Shown here: piece by piece, positions 17,643 through 26,253 of the stretch
How positions within the stretch are numbered: position 1 is the first letter of the stretch
Layout of the letters: every line of letters starts with the position of its first letter
Source: Glutamicibacter mishrai
GTDB lineage: Bacteria > Actinomycetota > Actinomycetes > Actinomycetales > Micrococcaceae
Assembly: GCF_012221945.1 (NCBI RefSeq)
Contig: NZ_CP032549.1
Location: 2,542,001-2,606,000, forward strand
Direction: 5' to 3'
DNA: 64,000 nt
The notes under the pieces: generated by a model
Seen by the model: only the letters and a program-made list of their open reading frames with translations
Databases searched by the model: none
What the model was told of the DNA's origin: nothing
Translations under genes and position numbers: made by a program

Positions 17643-18938
17643 AAGAGTAGCCGGTTGGAACGTTTGCGACGTATTCGCGTCTCCCTACCGGGCAGGACCT
17701 TAGGGAAACCCGCGGAGCCCCGCGTCGAAGCCGTTGATTTTAAGGGCGCGGAAGATATGCCCTACGCGGTACGTTTAGCGGCCAGCTGGGCATGGCGGTT
17801 CCTGATCATCGTGGCGGCGTTGGGTGTCCTGGTCTGGGCATTGTCCAAGGTGTCGCTGCTGGTTATCCCGGTCCTTGTGGCGGCACTGCTTTCCGGCCTG
17901 CTGTCGCCTGTAGTCAACGCGCTCAACCGCAAGCTCGCTGTGCCACGAGGCCTCGCTGTCGGCATTACGCTGATCGGCTTCTTGGCGTTGGTGATCGCTG
18001 GATTATCCCTTGCCGGGCAACGCTTGTCCGCAGGATTCACCGCCTTGTGGACCCAAGCCCTCTTCGGCATCGAACAGGTCCAAGGTTGGCTGTTCAACGG
18101 CCCATTGAAGCTCACCAATGACGACTTGCAAGGCGTCCTGGACGACGCCATTGTCCAGCTGCGAGGCAATGCCACCAACATCCTGAGCGAAGCAATCAGC
18201 TGGACGTCATTTATCGGCCAGTTCCTCACTGGAACGCTGTTGGCGCTGTTCGTCTTGATCTTCCTCTTGCTCGACGGCCGAAAAATCGGACTGTTCCTCG
18301 TGAACCTCTTGCCACGCCGGGCCCGTCCGGCCATGGACGGAGCCCTAACCCGCGGGTGGGCCTCGCTGGTCAGCTACGTCCGGGTGCAGATGCTGGTGGC
18401 CTTCATCGATGCCATCGGCATTGGCTTTGGCGCTTTCTTCCTAGGCGTGCCGCTCGCGATGCCACTGGGCGTTTTGGTCTTCCTGGGCTCCTTCATCCCC
18501 GTGGTTGGCGCCTTGATCACTGGCGCACTGGCCGTATTGCTGGCCCTGGTAGCCAACGGCTGGGTCAATGCCTTGATCATGCTGGCTGTAGTGCTCCTGG
18601 TCCAACAGGCGGAGTCCAACATTCTCCAGCCGCTGATCATGGGCAAGGCAGTCAGCCTGCACCCGCTGGCAGTGGTGCTCGCCGTCGCAGGCGGAAGCAT
18701 GCTGGCCGGAATCCCCGGCGCCCTCTTTGCCGTACCGCTGCTGGCAGTGCTCAACGCGGTGGTGAAGTATCTTTCCGGACGAGCCTGGGAACGCGACGAA
18801 TTCGTGCTTGCGCATTACGGCATTCACCCCTCCCAAGAGCAGCCGGCAAAAACCTCGGCGCCTCCAGCCCCCGCCGCCCCAGAACCACAAACTTCGCCGG
18901 AGAACCGGCAACCTGAGACAACAGCAAATGAGGAATAA
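17640..18938 (+). CDS. AI-2E family transporter
   Basis: Polytopic membrane protein of the AI-2E/TqsA-PerM family (432 aa), exporters or permeases of mostly unknown substrate; some act as Na+/H+ antiporters. A basic N-terminus of about 45 residues precedes about eight hydrophobic segments. The family-specific central region is visible (GTLLALFVLIFLLLDGRKI followed by YVRVQMLVAFIDAIGIG), as is the conserved C-terminal motif of the LQPLIMGKAVSLHP type. A Pro/Ala-rich cytoplasmic tail follows. An internal ATG at 17757 could be an alternative start. The stop lies 3 nt before the ilvA ATG, so the two are probably co-transcribed. Confidence 0.88.
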   Translation: MKSSRLERLRRIRVSLPGRTLGKPAEPRVEAVDFKGAEDMPYAVRLAASWAWRFLIIVAALGVLVWALSKVSLLVIPVLVAALLSGLLSPVVNALNRKLAVPRGLAVGITLIGFLALVIAGLSLAGQRLSAGFTALWTQALFGIEQVQGWLFNGPLKLTNDDLQGVLDDAIVQLRGNATNILSEAISWTSFIGQFLTGTLLALFVLIFLLLDGRKIGLFLVNLLPRRARPAMDGALTRGWASLVSYVRVQMLVAFIDAIGIGFGAFFLGVPLAMPLGVLVFLGSFIPVVGALITGALAVLLALVANGWVNALIMLAVVLLVQQAESNILQPLIMGKAVSLHPLAVVLAVAGGSMLAGIPGALFAVPLLAVLNAVVKYLSGRAWERDEFVLAHYGIHPSQEQPAKTSAPPAPAAPEPQTSPENRQPETTANEE

Positions 18939-18941
18939 CCC

Positions 18942-20213
18942 ATGACCACAGAAACGACGTTGCCGGTCACCCTGGCAGATATCGAGTCAGCTGCGCAGGT
19001 CTTGAAGCCGGTTATTGCGCTGACTCCTATCGAGCATTCGCGCGTGCTCTCCCAGCACTTGGGCGCCGAAGTCTTCCTCAAATGCGAAAACATGCAGCGC
19101 GCCGGTTCCTTCAAGGTCCGTGGCGCCTACGTGCGCATGTCCAAGCTCAGCGATGAAGAGAAGGCACGAGGCGTTGTCGCGGCATCGGCAGGCAACCACG
19201 CGCAGGGCGTCGCGCAGGCCTCCAGCCAGCTGGGGATCAAGGCACGCATCTACATGCCACGCGGTGTGGCGCTGCCAAAGCTCACCGCTACCCGGGATCA
19301 CGGCGCAGAAGTCGTGCTCTTCGGCGATACGGTGGACGAAGCATTGGCCGAAGCCCAGCGCTACGCAGATGAAACCGGCGCAGTCTTCGTGCACCCCTTC
19401 GACCACCCGGATATCATCGCCGGCCAGGGCACCATCGGCCTGGAACTGCTAGAACAGCTTCCCGAGGTGGAGACCGTATTGATGGGTGTCGGCGGCGGCG
19501 GACTGCTCGCCGGCGTTGCCATCGCCTTGAAGGAAAAGGCCCGCGAATTGGGCCGTGACATCAAGGTCATCGGCGTGCAGGCGGAAAACGCCGCAGCCTA
19601 CCCTCCGTCCTTGGCCGCCGATGCGCTGGTCCCGCTGGACACCGTGCATACCATCGCTGACGGCATCGCCGTGGGCAAGCCAGGCCAGCTGCCGTTCACC
19701 ATCATCAAGGAACTCGTTGATGACGTGGTGACCGTTTCCGAGGACGCCTTGGCCCGCGCACTGGTGGTGCTTTTGGAACGCAATAAGCTCGTCGTCGAAC
19801 CGGCCGGGGCCGTGGGCGTCGCAGCCCTGTTGGAAAACCGCCTGGAAGAGCACGGGATCAATCCGGCAACCACCGCGGTCATCCTCTCGGGCGGCAACAT
19901 CGACCCGCTGCTGATGCTCAAGGTGATCCAGCGCGGCCTGTCCGCCGCCGGCCGCTTCCTGACCGTGCGCATGATGCTTCCGGACCGCCCAGGCGCCTTG
20001 GCGCAGATCTCGCGGATCATTGCCGATTCGGATGCGAACGTGACCCGCTTGGACCACACGCGCATCGGCGGTTCGCTCTCCATGGGCGATGTGGCCATCA
20101 CGATCGATCTGGAAACCAAGGGGCATGAGCACTCCAAGACCGTGCTCAACAACCTCCGGGCTGAGGGCTTTGACCCGCAGATCACCAATAACGCTGGCGG
20201 CTCCGTCGCCTAA
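18942..20213 (+). CDS. ilvA: Threonine ammonia-lyase (threonine deaminase)
   Basis: PLP-dependent enzyme that converts threonine to 2-oxobutanoate and ammonia. The PLP lysine lies in AGSFKVRGAY (K58), and the glycine-rich phosphate loop is GVGGGGLLAG near residue 183. At 423 aa with one C-terminal ACT-like domain (about residues 335-415, beginning FLTVRMMLPDRPG), it is the shorter TdcB-like/actinobacterial form, not the E. coli biosynthetic form with two regulatory domains. Feedback behaviour therefore cannot be assumed. It ends at a strong bidirectional terminator shared with greA. Confidence 0.93.
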   Translation: MTTETTLPVTLADIESAAQVLKPVIALTPIEHSRVLSQHLGAEVFLKCENMQRAGSFKVRGAYVRMSKLSDEEKARGVVAASAGNHAQGVAQASSQLGIKARIYMPRGVALPKLTATRDHGAEVVLFGDTVDEALAEAQRYADETGAVFVHPFDHPDIIAGQGTIGLELLEQLPEVETVLMGVGGGGLLAGVAIALKEKARELGRDIKVIGVQAENAAAYPPSLAADALVPLDTVHTIADGIAVGKPGQLPFTIIKELVDDVVTVSEDALARALVVLLERNKLVVEPAGAVGVAALLENRLEEHGINPATTAVILSGGNIDPLLMLKVIQRGLSAAGRFLTVRMMLPDRPGALAQISRIIADSDANVTRLDHTRIGGSLSMGDVAITIDLETKGHEHSKTVLNNLRAEGFDPQITNNAGGSVA

Positions 20214-20221
20214 GGCATAAA

Positions 20222-20269
20222 AAAGTCCTCGCCGGCTGCTAACGCAAGGTAGCGGCCGGCGAGGACTTT
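20222..20269. terminator. Bidirectional terminator between ilvA and greA
   Basis: A 20-bp stem (20222-20241 with 20250-20269, one G-U pair) flanked by A-tract and T-tract, serving the convergent ilvA and greA genes. Confidence 0.92.
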
Positions 20270-20286
20270 AAGCCTCGAAGCGGAAA

Positions 20287-20784
20287 TTAGGAAGCTTCGT
20301 ATGGCTTGGCCGAGATGATCTCGACCTTGATGTCACGGCCGTTCGGGGCCACGTAGGACAGCGTGTCGCCGACCTTCGCGCCGTGAACGGCGACACCGAT
20401 AGGGGACTGTTCGGAGTAGACCTCCAGGTCGGTGTCCCCAGCGACTTCGCGGGAGCCGAACAGGAAGGTGGTCTCGTCGCCAGCAATGCTTGCGACAACC
20501 AGCATGCCTGGTTCGACAATTCCGTCATCTGCTGGTGCTTCGCCAACATTGGCACGGCGCAGCAGGTCCTTCAAGTACAGGATGCGGGCTTCTGCCTTGC
20601 CCTGCTCTTCGCGGGCAGCATGGTAGCCGCCGTTCTCCTTCAGGTCACCTTCGGAACGGGCCTGCTCGATACGGGCAACGATCTCGGCGCGTCCCGGGCC
20701 TGAGAGGAAAGTCAGTTCGTTCTGGAGCCGGTCGAAGGCTTCCTGAGTCAGCCAAACGACAGGTTCGTTGCTGTTGGTGCTCAC
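20287..20784 (-). CDS. greA: Transcription elongation factor GreA
   Basis: Stimulates cleavage of backtracked RNA by RNA polymerase through its secondary channel. At 165 aa it has the N-terminal coiled coil (about residues 10-80) with the acidic tip conserved as EGDLKENGGYHAARE, and the C-terminal FKBP-like domain ending SPIGVAVHGAKVGDTLSYVAPNG. I chose GTG 20784 because AAGGAAG lies 5-11 nt upstream and the length then matches the family; an upstream in-frame ATG would add a nonconserved 20 residues. An intergenic region of 291 nt separates it from the upstream DUF4307 gene. Confidence 0.95.
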   Translation of the reverse strand: MSTNSNEPVVWLTQEAFDRLQNELTFLSGPGRAEIVARIEQARSEGDLKENGGYHAAREEQGKAEARILYLKDLLRRANVGEAPADDGIVEPGMLVVASIAGDETTFLFGSREVAGDTDLEVYSEQSPIGVAVHGAKVGDTLSYVAPNGRDIKVEIISAKPYEAS

Positions 20785-21075
20785 GTTGTACTTCCTTTGG
20801 TCAGTTAGGACTTCGTTGTTGCTTCGTGGACTGCAAAGAGTCATTCAAAGCCGAACGCCACCTCAACGGTGGCGTCGACGAAGTCGGATTCGGTACGGAT
20901 CTGCGGGCTTACGTCGTTCTGTTGATGCAAGCAAAGACCCCGCCAGCTTCATGATCTGGTGCAAACCTGGATCAATCGCGGATGCGGGGCGAAACGTATC
21001 TTTTCAACGATAGTAGTCGCCAAAACGCTTTAAGCCCAATAGATTCAGCTATTAGGGAATGAACGGGCAGAAATA
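20785..21075. other. Intergenic region upstream of greA
   Basis: No gene is seen. On the minus strand it should carry the greA promoter; a TACTAT hexamer and a small CCACC/GGTGG hairpin are visible, but I cannot assign the promoter firmly. Confidence 0.4.
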
Positions 21076-21495
21076 TTAACCCTTGTAGTCCTTGGGAACC
21101 TTGTAGCAAGACTCGACGCCGGAGGTCACTGCTGCATTATCGGTATGCAAGTCCACGTCGATCTGCTGGTTGATCAGGCCGCTGGCCTCTCCCGGATCCA
21201 GCAGGATGGTCTTGTATCCGACAACAGCCTTCGACTCGTTCATCGCACGGATATCGCACTGGACGCGGTCCTTGGCGTTGTACTCCACAGCGATGGTGGT
21301 CTTGGTCAAGGTCGGCGAAACAACTTCATAGTGGATGTCCTGCGCGGTGATGGCGCTGTAATTGCTGAAGCCAACATACGCAGCGCCAGCTACGCCAACC
21401 GTGATGGCCGAAGCAATCAGCCAATTACGCGAGGATTTACTCAGGTTGCGTTTCTTGGGGTTGTTGTAGCGAGCCGTTAAGCTTGGATCAGACAT
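21076..21495 (-). CDS. DUF4307 domain-containing membrane protein
   Basis: Small actinobacterial protein (139 aa) with a basic N-terminus (about residues 1-27), one membrane helix (about 28-46, LIASAITVGVAGAAYVGF) and an extracytoplasmic beta-rich domain containing two cysteines (QCDIRA and ESCYKVP) that could form a disulfide. Function unknown. ATG 21495 gives the family-length protein. It is divergent from mca, a pairing that is conserved in actinobacteria from memory, which suggests but does not prove a link to mycothiol metabolism. Confidence 0.85.
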   Translation of the reverse strand: MSDPSLTARYNNPKKRNLSKSSRNWLIASAITVGVAGAAYVGFSNYSAITAQDIHYEVVSPTLTKTTIAVEYNAKDRVQCDIRAMNESKAVVGYKTILLDPGEASGLINQQIDVDLHTDNAAVTSGVESCYKVPKDYKG

Positions 21496-21685
21496 TACTT
21501 GTCTTGCACCACTCTCTATGCCTTGGGCGGCATTTGAACTGGGAATGCCGTAGGTTGGTTCCTTCAACAAGTTTACCGCCTGAGCTGAAATGGGAATAAC
21601 CAGCAGTCGAGTATCAGTTGTTATCAATGGTGAACAGTTTCCTCAAGATCGGCTGTTCAGCATAGTGGCGAAGGAAAGTAGATAA

Positions 21686-22603
21686 GTGGAGATTCACGAC
21701 GTGAAGAAAATTGCCCCATCCCAGGGGTTGCGGCTCATGGCTATTCACGCGCACCCCGATGATGAATCTTCGAAGGGCGCTGCCACCATGGCTGCCTACG
21801 TCGACGCAGGTGCCGAAGTCATGGTGGTTTCCTGCACCGGTGGTGAACGTGGAGACATTCTGAACGCAGCGGCTGGAGAACTCGCGCACGCGCACCGCGA
21901 CCTGCCGGGCGTGCGCCGCACCGAAATGGCCGAAGCCGCCGCGGTGCTGGGCATCAAGCATCGCTGGCTTGGCTACGTTGACTCCGGCCTTCCTGAGGGA
22001 GACCCGCTGCCCGACCTTCCTTTCGGCGCCTTTGCACTGCAACCGGTAGAGGTTGCCGCCGCCGGCGTCATCAAGCTGATCCGCGAATTCCGTCCGCACG
22101 TCATCACGACCTACGACGAAAACGGCGGCTACCCGCACCCGGATCACATCCACAGCCACAAGGTCGCGACCTTCGCCTTCGAGCATGCCGCCAACCCGGA
22201 AATGTATCCGGAATTGGGCGAGCCATGGTCGGTCAGCAAGCTGTACTACGACCGCGCCTTCGCACCCGATCGCTTCCGCGCACTGCACTACGCCATGATC
22301 GAAGCCGGCTACGATTCGCCGTACGCAGAGCGGGTGGCACAGTGGGAAGCCGACGAAGACAACCAGATGTTCAAGTGGGTTTCGCCACATACCACCACCA
22401 CGCAGATCCACTGCGCGGACTTTTTCTCGCAGCGCGACCAGGCGTTGCTGGCACACCGAACCCAGATTGACCCGGAGGGTTTCTTCTTCGCGGTCCCCGA
22501 ACATGTCTACGCGGAGCACTGGCCATGGGAGGACTACACCTTGATCTCATCCAAGGTCGCCACCGACCTGCCCGAGTCGGACCTCTTCGCCGGACTAAGA
22601 TAG
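21686..22603 (+). CDS. mca: Mycothiol S-conjugate amidase
   Basis: Zinc-dependent LmbE/PIG-L family amidase that cleaves mycothiol S-conjugates of electrophiles and oxidants to a mercapturic acid and GlcN-Ins. At 305 aa it contains the zinc motif AHPDDESSKG (H23, D26) and a downstream GGYPHPDHIHSH motif near residue 150 providing the third ligand. The alternative, MshB, is less likely because Mca-type length and C-terminal QALLAHRTQIDPEGFFF are seen. GTG 21686 is preceded by AAGGAAAG. Presence of the gene indicates that the organism makes mycothiol. Confidence 0.93.
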   Translation: MEIHDVKKIAPSQGLRLMAIHAHPDDESSKGAATMAAYVDAGAEVMVVSCTGGERGDILNAAAGELAHAHRDLPGVRRTEMAEAAAVLGIKHRWLGYVDSGLPEGDPLPDLPFGAFALQPVEVAAAGVIKLIREFRPHVITTYDENGGYPHPDHIHSHKVATFAFEHAANPEMYPELGEPWSVSKLYYDRAFAPDRFRALHYAMIEAGYDSPYAERVAQWEADEDNQMFKWVSPHTTTTQIHCADFFSQRDQALLAHRTQIDPEGFFFAVPEHVYAEHWPWEDYTLISSKVATDLPESDLFAGLR

Positions 22604-22646
22604 TCATAAGCACTTCCTCGTTCTAGAAAAGAGTTGTCTGTACATC

Positions 22647-22928
22647 GTGAGTACGATCTTCGCGTCCTTGGCCGTAGCTTCTCAGACCACCAAGCTGGGC
22701 ACGGAGACTAGTAGCGACTACGGTCCCGGATTCCTCGGCTTCATCTTCACCGCGGTCATGGTCATCGCGGTGATCTTCCTGATCCGCGATATGGGCCGCC
22801 GCGTGCGCCGCGTGCGCTACACCTCGGAGGCCGAGTCCAAGCAGCAGGACATGGTCGCCAAGGGCGAGTCCCGCAAGCTGCAGGAACCTGAGGGACCGGT
22901 CGACCCGAAGACCGACGAAGCCCAGTAG
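22647..22928 (+). CDS. Small single-span membrane protein, unknown function
   Basis: A 93-residue protein with a short N-terminal segment, one membrane helix (about residues 29-47, FLGFIFTAVMVIAVIFLI), a positively charged stretch RRVRRVR that predicts a cytoplasmic C-terminus, and a Glu/Lys/Pro-rich tail. It starts at GTG 22647 with a purine-rich AAAAGAG upstream. It lies between mca and the YyaL-like gene on the same strand. I do not recognise a named family; similar small proteins occur next to mca in related genomes, from memory. Confidence 0.7.
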   Translation: MSTIFASLAVASQTTKLGTETSSDYGPGFLGFIFTAVMVIAVIFLIRDMGRRVRRVRYTSEAESKQQDMVAKGESRKLQEPEGPVDPKTDEAQ

Positions 22929-22948
22929 GTAGCATGTGAGCCACGCGA

Positions 22949-22963
22949 TAGCATGAAGTCGTG
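22949..22963 (+). promoter_or_regulatory. Predicted -10 box for the YyaL-like gene
   Basis: TAGCAT at 22949-22954, then 6 nt, then GTG 22961: a leaderless arrangement. Confidence 0.5.
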
Positions 22964-25066
22964 GCTCAACGACTTGCTGGCGCAGCCAGCCAATACCTCA
23001 GACAACATGCGCACCAACCAGTGGACTGGTTCCCCTACGGGGATGAGGCCTTCGAACAGGCCCGCTTGCGCGATGTGCCGGTGATGCTCTCCATCGGCTA
23101 CGCGGCCTGCCACTGGTGCCATGTGATGAGCCACGAGTCATTCGACGACCCGCAGATCGCGCAAATGCTCAACGAGAATTTCGTGGCGATCAAGGTCGAC
23201 CGCGAAGAGCATCCGCTGGTTGACGACACCTACATGATGGCCACCCAGGCGCTGACCGGTGCCGGCGGCTGGCCGATGACCATCTTTGCCCTGCCTGACG
23301 GACGCACCGTGCACGCAGGAACCTATTACCCCAAAGAGCCGCGCGGACGCACTCCCGGGTTCAGCCAGGTGCTGCAGGCCGTTCACGAAGCCTGGGAGAC
23401 CAAACGCGAAGGCCTGGAAGAGCAAGCGGATATGCTCGCCGAGCATTTGGCGGAACTCGGCAGCCGGCAGAGCGCGCTATTGACCCTGGAGTCCCGCGAG
23501 CCGGCCGAATCCGCCCTGTCTTCGGCCACCGAGCGCTGGATCCTTTCCACCAAGCCCGAGGGCGGTTTCACCCAAGCCCCGAAATTCCCTCCGACGTGGG
23601 CGTTGAAGACGCTATGGCATTCGGTGATCACCCGCCAAGACAGCGCGCTTGAAGCCTTCAACGCGGCCGCTACCAGCTTGGAAGCCATGTTCCTCGGCGG
23701 GTTGCAGGACCACATCGACGGCGGATTCGCGCGCTACTGCGTGGATGAAAACTGGTCGGTGCCGCACTTCGAGAAAATGCTCTATGACAATGCCGGCCTG
23801 CTCTCGCTCGCCGCACGCAGCACGGTGCTGGCTGATGAATTGATGGGCCGTGCCAGCGGGGATGAATCCGAACGGGCGCAGAAGCTGGCGGGGCTGGCCA
23901 GGCGCAGCGCCGAAGGGATCATTGGCTTCCTCGAGGAGGAGCTGCTGATCGAGTCAGTTGCGAATCCTGCCTTTGCCGCCTCGCTGGACGCTGATTCAGC
24001 CCGGGATGCCGCACAGATCGAGGGCGCCTACTACAGCTATAACCGCGAGCAGATCAATCAAGCCACCGAAGCGCTGCTGGCGCGCCTGCCTCAAGGAATA
24101 ATCCGTTTCGCGCCGATCGCCGAAGACCCCGAGTACTACTGCTTCTCGCTGGCCCGGATGCCGGAAGCAGCCGAACAGCCGGTGGTCGACGAACTGGTCG
24201 CGGCCCTGAAGACACTGCGCAGTGCGCGGATCCGCCCGGTGCGCGATGAAAAGGTCGTTGCCGGCTGGAATGCCCTGGCCGTCGAAGCGCTCTGCGACGC
24301 GTTCATCCTGCTGGAGGAACCCAAAGCCCTGGCGCTGGCAGAGCGTGTGGCCACCTCATTATGGAATGTGCACTTCGATGAGGTATCGGGGCGTTTGGCC
24401 AGGGTGAGCTTCGCTGGCCGGCCCGCGGAAAACAATGAAGGAACCTTGCAGGACTATGCAGCCCTGGCCGTCGCCTTCCTGTCGCTGAAACGGGCCACCG
24501 GCGAGCAGCTGTGGGAGGACCGCGCCAACCGGCTGCTCGCGCGGGCCCAGGACTTCGTCGATCCAGCCACCGGGGTGCCGCGGGATGCGGTCGAGGTAGA
24601 TGCCCGCATCTCTGCCCAGCGCAGTGATGTGGCAGCGGTCAGCGTGCTTGACGACGCGCTGCCTGCGGCCGGAGCGCTCTACGCCAAGGCGCTGGCCATG
24701 CGTGCGGTTCAGGGCATGGCCGAGTCGAACTACACCGAGTCGCATGCTGCCGATCTTGAGCGCGCGCGGGTGCTGTCGGCCCATGCCGTGGCGCTCGCCT
24801 CCGAGGCCGCCACTCAGGTGGCGACCGCCCTGGAAGTCCAAACCATGATCAGTTCACCCGTGCACTACCTGGCCCTGGGTGCCTGGGACTCCGCGCAGGC
24901 CATGCGCGTGCGCAAGCTGGCGTGGGCTCTGGGGATCAGCGTGCATCATGCACCTGAACTAGGCGGCGAGGACACCTTGAAGATCCAGCCGTGCCGCGAA
25001 GAGCTATGCCAGATGCCGGTTGAAGGCATCGAACAGCTGCTGGGGCTGCTGCAGGTCAAGGGCTAG
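22961..25066 (+). CDS. Thioredoxin-fold DUF255 protein (YyaL/SSP411-like)
   Basis: A 701-residue protein with an N-terminal thioredoxin-like DUF255 domain (about residues 1-165) and a C-terminal (alpha/alpha)6-barrel resembling N-acylglucosamine epimerases/glycosidases. The redox-type motif is ACHWCHVM (C50, C53). TGAGGWPMT and the conserved FPPTWAL and DHIDGGFARYCVDE segments are characteristic of the family. Biochemical function is unproven. The GTG at 22961 is supported by a -10 box 6 nt upstream. It contains a TTA leucine codon. Confidence 0.88.
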   Translation: MAQRLAGAASQYLRQHAHQPVDWFPYGDEAFEQARLRDVPVMLSIGYAACHWCHVMSHESFDDPQIAQMLNENFVAIKVDREEHPLVDDTYMMATQALTGAGGWPMTIFALPDGRTVHAGTYYPKEPRGRTPGFSQVLQAVHEAWETKREGLEEQADMLAEHLAELGSRQSALLTLESREPAESALSSATERWILSTKPEGGFTQAPKFPPTWALKTLWHSVITRQDSALEAFNAAATSLEAMFLGGLQDHIDGGFARYCVDENWSVPHFEKMLYDNAGLLSLAARSTVLADELMGRASGDESERAQKLAGLARRSAEGIIGFLEEELLIESVANPAFAASLDADSARDAAQIEGAYYSYNREQINQATEALLARLPQGIIRFAPIAEDPEYYCFSLARMPEAAEQPVVDELVAALKTLRSARIRPVRDEKVVAGWNALAVEALCDAFILLEEPKALALAERVATSLWNVHFDEVSGRLARVSFAGRPAENNEGTLQDYAALAVAFLSLKRATGEQLWEDRANRLLARAQDFVDPATGVPRDAVEVDARISAQRSDVAAVSVLDDALPAAGALYAKALAMRAVQGMAESNYTESHAADLERARVLSAHAVALASEAATQVATALEVQTMISSPVHYLALGAWDSAQAMRVRKLAWALGISVHHAPELGGEDTLKIQPCREELCQMPVEGIEQLLGLLQVKG

Positions 25067-25187
25067 CAAAACTGGGAATCCTCCTGTTTTTTCGACGCTG
25101 CGAACAGCAGATCGATAAAGCGCCGGGGGATTCGCGGTAGATTTAGAACCTAGACTTTTTTGGATTCGATTGAAAGGCAGTGCCACG

Positions 25188-25949
25188 GTGCAGCTTCCCA
25201 ACCTTGCGTACCGTTACTACGAACGGCGCTTGGCGAAGTCACTGCCTGCTGACAAGCTCCCGCACCACATCGGTGTAATGGTCGATGGAAATCGCCGCTG
25301 GGCGAAGCTGGCTGGTTCTCCTACCATGGCCGGGCATCAGGCTGGCGCCGATAAGATCTTGGAGTTCCTTGACTGGTGCGAGGAACTGAACATCAAAATG
25401 GTGACGCTCTATATGCTCTCCACCGACAACCTCAACCGCGAGGCCGGCGAGCTCAGGGACCTCTTGGAAGTCATCGGCTCCACGCTGGATCGCTTGGGGG
25501 AAACCAACCGGGTGAAGGTACAGCAGGTGGGCGCCAAGGATCTGCTTCCCGCAGACTTGGCGCAGAAGCTGGCTGTCTTGGAAACGATCACCGAGAACCG
25601 TACCGGAGTGCATGTGAACGTGGCCATCGGCTACGGTGGCCGGCGCGAAATCCTCGACGCCTTCAAGGCGTTGCTGTGCCAAGCGGCCGAGGAGGGCCGG
25701 ACCGTAGAGGAAGTGGCAGAAAACCTGTCCACGGACGATATCGAATCCGCGCTGTACACGAAGGGACAGCCGGATCCGGACCTGGTGATTCGAACCAGCG
25801 GCGAGCAGCGCCTGAGCGGATTCCTGACCTGGCAGAGCGCCTATTCCGAGTTCTATTTCTGCGAGGCATTGTGGCCTGACTTCCGTCGAGTCGACTTCTT
25901 GCGCGCCTTGCGCGACTTCGCTGATCGCCAGCGCCGTTTCGGAACCTAA
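25188..25949 (+). CDS. Isoprenyl transferase (cis-prenyltransferase, UppS family)
   Basis: Condenses isopentenyl diphosphate in cis geometry to make polyprenyl diphosphates for cell-envelope lipid carriers. At 253 aa it has HHIGVMVDGNRRWAK with catalytic Asp33, and the C-terminal conserved ALYTKGQPDPDLVIRTSGEQ and SEFYFCEALWPDF. I chose GTG 25188 because AAAGGCAG is 8 nt upstream. Whether it makes a short (Z-farnesyl, Rv1086-like) or long product cannot be decided from the motifs I can read. Confidence 0.9.
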   Translation: MQLPNLAYRYYERRLAKSLPADKLPHHIGVMVDGNRRWAKLAGSPTMAGHQAGADKILEFLDWCEELNIKMVTLYMLSTDNLNREAGELRDLLEVIGSTLDRLGETNRVKVQQVGAKDLLPADLAQKLAVLETITENRTGVHVNVAIGYGGRREILDAFKALLCQAAEEGRTVEEVAENLSTDDIESALYTKGQPDPDLVIRTSGEQRLSGFLTWQSAYSEFYFCEALWPDFRRVDFLRALRDFADRQRRFGT

Positions 25950-26088
25950 GCCCAAACAAGCACCGGTGACAGCACAGGAGTTAAAACAATTGTTACCTAG
26001 CTGTTGCCTGCTGGTGACCCTGCGAGGACTATGGTGATCATAAGGCCGGGGCATCAAAGCCCGGGCTGATCGAAGGGTTCCGCACTAG

Positions 26089-26253
26089 ATGACCAAAAGC
26101 AGCGCCAGCCGGTACAGACACCGGACACGCCTTGGACATCCGGTGTTGGGCTTCCCCACTGACGCGTGGGGAGAGTCCCCACGCCGGATTCGAGAATGGG
26201 TGCGCTGCCATGAGCCGAACTGCCGAACAGGACGTACGAACCTACGTCATTGA
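26089..26253 (+). CDS. Candidate short protein overlapping the phoH2 start (possible PhoAT-like antitoxin)
   Basis: A 54-codon frame beginning ATG 26089 (weak GAAGGG 11 nt upstream) and ending TGA 26251-26253. It overlaps the first 44 nt of phoH2 in another frame. The product is strongly basic (about ten Arg) with three Cys/His-containing positions near the C-terminus (RCHEPNC). Third-position G/C is about 63 percent, only mildly coding-like. In mycobacteria a PIN-PhoH fusion is described as the toxin of a pair with a small upstream antitoxin PhoAT; position and overlap fit that precedent, but no sequence similarity has been tested. The same DNA forms strong hairpins, so it may be RNA structure instead. 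Confidence 0.35.
   Translation: MTKSSASRYRHRTRLGHPVLGFPTDAWGESPRRIREWVRCHEPNCRTGRTNLRH
26118..26184 (+). promoter_or_regulatory. Structured leader with mutually exclusive hairpins upstream of phoH2
   Basis: Hairpin 1: ACACCGGA (26118-26125) pairs with TCCGGTGT (26139-26146). Then TCCCCAC (26153-26159) can pair with GTGGGGA (26166-26172), which can instead pair, extended to 9 bp, with TCCCCACGC (26176-26184). The two later pairings exclude each other, as in attenuators or riboswitches. There is no T-tract, so any control would be translational. Confidence 0.45.
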
